Source: Pirellulales bacterium (GTDB taxonomy: Bacteria > Planctomycetota > Planctomycetia > Pirellulales > Thermoguttaceae). Taken from it: a stretch of DNA of 9,623 nucleotides. A program made the position numbers and the translations under genes. Location of the stretch: assembly GCA_030642635.1 (NCBI GenBank), contig DAOWNK010000109.1, positions 1-9,623 on the forward strand. Reading direction: 5' to 3'. Positions 6,440-9,623 of this stretch are shown one piece after another (positions within the stretch are counted from its first letter, which is position 1; the number at the start of each line of letters is the position of its first letter). Below the pieces are notes generated by a model. That model did not search any database. It was not told where the DNA came from and worked only from the letters and a program-made list of their open reading frames with translations.

Positions 6440-7321
6440 TTATTTTTGAATCGTCATCTCCGCACTCAGCCCCGGCCGAAGCACCCATTGGCCGTTGCGT
6501 TGGCGGTTTTCAACCTCCGCCCAGATCTGATACTCGCCGCCGGCTTGGACCAACGGGCTGACAAAAACGATCTTGCCGGTGAACTGCTCGGTCCGTTCGT
6601 GGGCGAGCCGTACACGGACCGTCACCGGCCGGCCGGCCACCTCGCCGGGGTCCACCTTGTCGGTGTTCAAAAAGCCCTCGATTCGCAATCGGTTGACCTG
6701 GGCCAGGTGCATCACCGGATCGCCCGGCTGCACCCACTCGCCGGCGTGACGATACAGCTCGACCACCACGGCATTAAGCGGCGAGGTGATCCGGCGTCGC
6801 TGTAGGTTTTCTTGTGCCGCATCGACCTCAGCACGGCTTACCTGCGCCTCGAGTCCGGCGATTCTCAGCGACATTTCGGCCTGCTCGATTTCCAAAACGG
6901 TCCGGCGATGTGTAAGCAGCAGTCGCCGCAATTCGGCCTGCGGCACCGTACCGGACACCTTCCGGTTGGCCTCGACGGCTTGCAGGTACTCGGCCTCTGA
7001 TACCTTTGCGGCGGCATTGGCGTAGCGGACGTGGATGCTGTTGTCGGCTTCTTCCTTGGCCACTTCGAGCTTGAAGCCTGCCACCTTAAGCTGCATTTTC
7101 GCCCGGGTGTCGTCGATCACCGCCAGCAACTCGCCGGCCTTGACCTGTTGGCCCTCTTTAATGGCGCACGTTTCCAGTACGCCGGCTTCCTGTGCGGGCA
7201 CCTGCACCTCCTCGATAAGCGAAACCAGGCAATGCTGCAGCGTGATCGAAGCGGCCGTAGCAACAGCGGGAAATGTGAAAGTTGCAATCAGCACGCACAA
7301 TAATGTTTTTGTAGTTTGCAT
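6440..7321 (-). CDS. Periplasmic HlyD-family adaptor (membrane fusion protein), 293 aa
   Basis: This is a secreted adaptor of the HlyD/RND membrane-fusion family. It has a signal peptide MQTTKTLLCVLIATFTFPAV with a cleavage site near ATA/A (residues 21-24). A split lipoyl-like domain follows: VPAQEAGVLETCAIKEGQQVK starts at 41, and the return half ITSPLNAVVVELYRHAGEWV runs from 178. Between them is a helical hairpin (about 76-172, rich in Ala, Glu and Arg), then a beta-barrel part (about 208-293). It is shorter than most RND adaptors (usually 350-400 aa) and has no lipobox. The start at 7321 is chosen because AAGGA (7332-7336) lies 10 nt before it; the ATG at 7330 would be only 1 nt from that site, and longer versions of the frame read through a palindromic repeat. 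It lies 77 bp after the GAF-HlyD gene. A likely role is to bridge an inner-membrane transporter to an outer channel; the partner is inferred to be the exporter at 725-3547 or the M50 fusion. Confidence 0.87.
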   Translation of the reverse strand: MQTTKTLLCVLIATFTFPAVATAASITLQHCLVSLIEEVQVPAQEAGVLETCAIKEGQQVKAGELLAVIDDTRAKMQLKVAGFKLEVAKEEADNSIHVRYANAAAKVSEAEYLQAVEANRKVSGTVPQAELRRLLLTHRRTVLEIEQAEMSLRIAGLEAQVSRAEVDAAQENLQRRRITSPLNAVVVELYRHAGEWVQPGDPVMHLAQVNRLRIEGFLNTDKVDPGEVAGRPVTVRVRLAHERTEQFTGKIVFVSPLVQAGGEYQIWAEVENRQRNGQWVLRPGLSAEMTIQK

Positions 7322-7331
7322 GGTTAGCATT

Positions 7332-7336
7332 TCCTT
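7332..7336 (-). promoter_or_regulatory. Ribosome binding site that fixes the HlyD start
   Basis: AAGGA on the minus strand, 10 nt before the ATG at 7321. The alternative ATG at 7330 is too close to be served by it. It directly follows the palindrome at 7338-7395. Confidence 0.6.
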
Positions 7337-7337
7337 C

Positions 7338-7395
7338 GTAGGGTGCGTGAAACGCACCACAACATGTTGTAATTGGTGCGTTGCACGCACCCTAC
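7338..7395. repeat. 58-bp long palindrome filling the gap between GAF-HlyD and HlyD
   Basis: The outer arms GTAGGGTGCGT (7338-7348) and ACGCACCCTAC (7385-7395) are exact complements. Inner arms AACGCACC (7351-7358) and GGTGCGTT (7375-7382) pair, and the centre is a perfect 12-bp palindrome ACAACATGTTGT (7359-7370). Only a 2-nt internal mismatch and a 4-nt AATT bulge interrupt the fold. It begins 3 bp after the upstream stop codon and ends 1 bp before AAGGA. It resembles dispersed GTAGGGTGCG-type intergenic palindromes; there is no T run, so it is not a simple terminator. Confidence 0.75.
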
Positions 7396-7398
7396 TTC

Positions 7399-9444
7399 TC
7401 AAAAATACCTGAACAAAATCCTCGATTGTATAAACGCGATAAAGTCGTGGAACCATACGTATCCGATCGGCCGGCGGCCGCAATGCACCTTCGCGCCGAC
7501 CGTGGCGCCGGACCGAAGGCTCGGCAGCTCATCCTCGTCGATCTCGACCTTTATGAGCACCGTGTTGCCTTCCTCGCCTCGGACCGACGCACGCAGGTGA
7601 ATCTCCTTGACCGTGCCGAAGAAGTCCTTGCCCGGGTCGGTCTCCAACTGATACTCGACCTTTAATGTCTGGCCGTCTGCCAGCTTGTTTTGGGCCTGTG
7701 CGATAAAGCCCATCCGATCCTCGGGCATGTGCAGTTCAAGCTGCCACGGTCCGTCCGGATCGGCCACTCGCATGAGCACCTGGCCGCGCTGCACCGGGCG
7801 GTTTATCAGCCGGCGGTAGAGGTCCCAAGTGACCACCTGTCCGTCGGCCGGGCTGCGGACCTCCAGGTCCGCACGTTTCTTCTGGTACAACAACCATTGA
7901 GTGTCGAGGTTTCGGCGTTGTTCGTTAAGTGCGGCCAGTTCGCCGTACAGCCGGTTCTTCTCATCAATACTCAGCCCTTTCTCGTTCAAGCGGCGTCGGA
8001 TGGAGAGTATCTGTTTGCCGGTGGTGGCGCGCCGGCCGATCAGGTCGGTTACGGCAACCTCCAGGTCGGTGTTGCGGAGCCTGACCAGTAGCTGATCCTT
8101 TTCAACCACGTCGCCGTGCTTAACGTCCAACTCGGTCACTCTGCCGTCGATCGCGGCGAACACCTCGCGCCGGTTTACCGGCTCCAGCGTGCCTTTCGAG
8201 TGCAGTGTGAAATCGGCCGGGCAGACGACTAAGGCGACCGCCGCGGCCGCCACAACGAGTATCACGGCAAGCGTCTTCGGCAGCGTGCGTGCACGCAGCA
8301 CCCATCTCGATTTACCGATCGCCCGCCACAGCGGCATCAGGAACAGGCTGTGATGCTCCAGTGCGTTGGCCAAGGCGATAGAGCTGTGTCGGCAGACGAC
8401 CTCCACGCGCTGCACCATGGTCTGCGGCACTCGGCTGTCTTCGATCTGCTCGACGATCAACGCTCCGATTGGCGGCTGCGGCTCGGTGCGATTTTGCGGT
8501 TCTTCCTCTTCGTCGGATGGTCTCGGGCGATTAAGCGGCAGCACGGCCACCGTCTTCGAGTGCGATTCGTCGACGTACTCCTGCACGGCGTCCTCGACCT
8601 GCGGGGCCAGCTTGCTGGTGTCGCCGGTGTACCAGACCGGCTCGTCCGTGGCGACCACCGCCGTGGCCAGCTTGCCCAGCAGTCGGACGACGTTGGAGCG
8701 CTTGTCGAACAGGTCCTGGCCGCTGATGGCCTCGACGCGGCACTTGCCGCCCTTACGAATCGCCACGCTTACACGGTCGCACTCGATAAGCCGTCGGCCC
8801 TCGTTTGCGATGGTGTAGGCAGTCTCGCGCGGATCAAGCGAGAGGTGCGAAATATGCGTGAAGTCTTCAAGTTGCGTCCAAAGCACCTGGCGGTCGGAGA
8901 AGTGCCGAAGCTGGTGGCTCTTGAGAAAGTCGCCGGCCAACTCGCACATCTGCATCAGGAACCGCAGGTATCCCTTCTGCGTGTTCGGCCCGGCGTCCGG
9001 GCGTTGGAATACCTCCAACACGCCGGCCGTCTCCAGGTCGGTCTTAAGCGGCCCGAGCAGCAGCAGGAACTCGGTCGGGTTGGCGGCCTGGTCTGTATCG
9101 TCCTCGCCCGCGCCGCTGTGCGGAGGAACGATCATCCCACGGTTCTCGCCGAGCGCTTTGTACAGCAACCGGCCGTGCTGTGCCTGAGACTGTTCGTCGT
9201 CGCGGAGATTGGTCTGCTGTAGATTGATCTGGTATTGCAGCGCCAGCCGGCCGTCGTCGTTGAGCGTCCAAACCGCACCGCCGGCCGCCGCCAACGCCGA
9301 AACCACCCGGTCTAGGAACTGACCGTAAAACTCCTCCGGCGCAACGTCCTCTTTGGCCAGTTGCGCAATCTCGGTCACCAGCGAGCGAATCTGTTGCTTC
9401 GTCTGTTCGATCAATTCCGGATCGAGTGATGATTCGATGCTCAT
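7399..9444 (-). CDS. GAF-like sensor + transmembrane helix + HlyD adaptor (681 aa)
   Basis: The N-terminal 380 residues are soluble and should be cytosolic. They contain two regions that look like GAF domains, about 38-180 (AAGGAVWTLNDDGRLALQYQ and the return strand AGVLEVFQRP) and about 205-365 (CDRVSVAIRKGGKCRVEAISG to PIGALIVEQIED, ending in a helix VCRHSSIALANALEHH). One membrane helix follows (about 391-409). The rest is a HlyD-type adaptor: lipoyl-like half (REVFAAIDGRVTELDVKHGD, from 426), coiled coil (about 460-527), return half (RSPADGQVVTWDL, 530-542) and a beta-barrel part to about 655. The tail is short and aromatic. It is the first gene of the locus in reading direction. The GAF ligand is unknown, and with low family identity the GAF call is by pattern only. 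No Shine-Dalgarno precedes the ATG at 9444; a heptad array does. Confidence 0.8.
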   Translation of the reverse strand: MSIESSLDPELIEQTKQQIRSLVTEIAQLAKEDVAPEEFYGQFLDRVVSALAAAGGAVWTLNDDGRLALQYQINLQQTNLRDDEQSQAQHGRLLYKALGENRGMIVPPHSGAGEDDTDQAANPTEFLLLLGPLKTDLETAGVLEVFQRPDAGPNTQKGYLRFLMQMCELAGDFLKSHQLRHFSDRQVLWTQLEDFTHISHLSLDPRETAYTIANEGRRLIECDRVSVAIRKGGKCRVEAISGQDLFDKRSNVVRLLGKLATAVVATDEPVWYTGDTSKLAPQVEDAVQEYVDESHSKTVAVLPLNRPRPSDEEEEPQNRTEPQPPIGALIVEQIEDSRVPQTMVQRVEVVCRHSSIALANALEHHSLFLMPLWRAIGKSRWVLRARTLPKTLAVILVVAAAAVALVVCPADFTLHSKGTLEPVNRREVFAAIDGRVTELDVKHGDVVEKDQLLVRLRNTDLEVAVTDLIGRRATTGKQILSIRRRLNEKGLSIDEKNRLYGELAALNEQRRNLDTQWLLYQKKRADLEVRSPADGQVVTWDLYRRLINRPVQRGQVLMRVADPDGPWQLELHMPEDRMGFIAQAQNKLADGQTLKVEYQLETDPGKDFFGTVKEIHLRASVRGEEGNTVLIKVEIDEDELPSLRSGATVGAKVHCGRRPIGYVWFHDFIAFIQSRILFRYF

Positions 9445-9448
9445 GGGG

Positions 9449-9483
9449 GAGTAGGGGTCAGGAATCAGGGGCCAGGGGCCAGT
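9449..9483. repeat. Heptad repeat array upstream of the GAF-HlyD start
   Basis: On the plus strand the units are GAGTAGG, GGTCAGG, AATCAGG, GGCCAGG and GGCCAGT, again with a period of exactly 7 bp. It starts 4 bp before the ATG at 9444. The unit differs from those at 3550 and 6228, but period and placement are the same. Confidence 0.65.
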
Positions 9484-9486
9484 ATC

Positions 9487-9503
9487 AAACGCCCCGGTAC
9501 TGC
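9487..9503 (-). repeat. Degenerate copy of the 6307-6323 terminator arm
   Basis: The 17 bases here match 6307-6323 at 16 positions (shared AAACGCCCCGG, then ACTGC after one changed base). In both places the segment follows the heptad array. The second hairpin arm is absent here, so on the minus strand only GGGGCGTTT remains and it is not a convincing terminator. Confidence 0.4.
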
Positions 9504-9560
9504 ACTCACACTTTACCCCGTCTTTACCGTATTCTCAAGCGTACCTTAGAGTTAGAATGT

Positions 9561-9585
9561 CAGTGGCAAGGTGACGGGGCCACTG
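9561..9585. repeat. Stem-loop in the GAF-HlyD upstream region
   Basis: CAGTGGC (9561-9567) and GCCACTG (9579-9585) pair with an 11-nt loop. It lies about 120 bp before the GAF-HlyD start. There is no T run to make it a terminator. In 9445-9623 I see no gene and no convincing promoter. Confidence 0.3.
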
Positions 9586-9623
9586 GTTTGCATAATCGAC
9601 ACAACCGGTACATTTTGCCAACC

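Noticed and set aside
7322..7483. N-terminal extension of the HlyD protein up to 7483
   Set aside because: It would translate the long palindrome and overlap the previous gene, and would bury the signal peptide that begins at 7321.
8350..9222. 290-codon plus-strand open frame
   Set aside because: It lies wholly inside the GAF-HlyD gene on the other strand, has no recognisable domain and is rich in Arg, Leu and His as expected from an antisense shadow of GC-rich coding DNA.

Overview
All convincing genes in this window lie on the minus strand, so the locus reads from high to low coordinates: a GAF-HlyD membrane protein (9444-7399), a periplasmic HlyD/RND adaptor (7321-6440), a PqqD-like/M50 site-2-protease/HlyD fusion (6227-3984), a two-half RND/MMPL-type exporter (3547-725), and the first 165 residues of a secreted protein resembling PEP-CTERM-sorted proteins (496-1, cut by the window edge). 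The organism is most likely a member of the Planctomycetota. The reasons are the moderately GC-rich coding DNA, the loose gene spacing (77, 212, 436 and 228 bp), the HlyD-fused M50 protease and GAF-HlyD pair, the style of the secreted protein, and intergenic regions full of short palindromes and simple repeats. This is a judgement from protein style; there is no rRNA or marker gene here.

The first four genes look like one envelope-export system. Three proteins carry HlyD-type adaptor domains: one has a cytosolic GAF-like sensor region, one is a plain secreted adaptor, and one is fused to an intramembrane zinc protease with a PqqD-like N-terminal domain. The fourth is a proton-driven RND permease. 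No ABC ATPase, TolC-like outer-membrane channel, radical SAM enzyme or clear peptide precursor is visible. The substrate is unknown. The PqqD-like domain and the protease allow a leader-peptide processing and export model, but that is inference.

The intergenic DNA is unusually structured. Three of the five genes (starts 3547, 6227, 9444) have no Shine-Dalgarno sequence. Each is instead preceded directly by a tandem array of 7-bp units, and beyond that by a GC-rich element ending in a T run, which is a clear terminator hairpin in two of the three cases. The other two genes (starts 496 and 7321) have ordinary ribosome binding sites and no heptads. The 6228-6437 gap is bounded by two inverted heptad arrays. 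A 30-bp hairpin repeat occurs twice (3704-3733 and 6368-6397) with a compensatory base-pair change. The 436-bp gap 3548-3983 holds no gene; it contains heptads, a terminator, one hairpin-repeat copy and a 25-bp inverted repeat enclosing more hairpins. The 496 gene has the clearest promoter in the window (563-590), with two G8 modules upstream and a weak Fur-like core at the -10.

The 9445-9623 end holds the leader of the GAF-HlyD gene and no complete gene.
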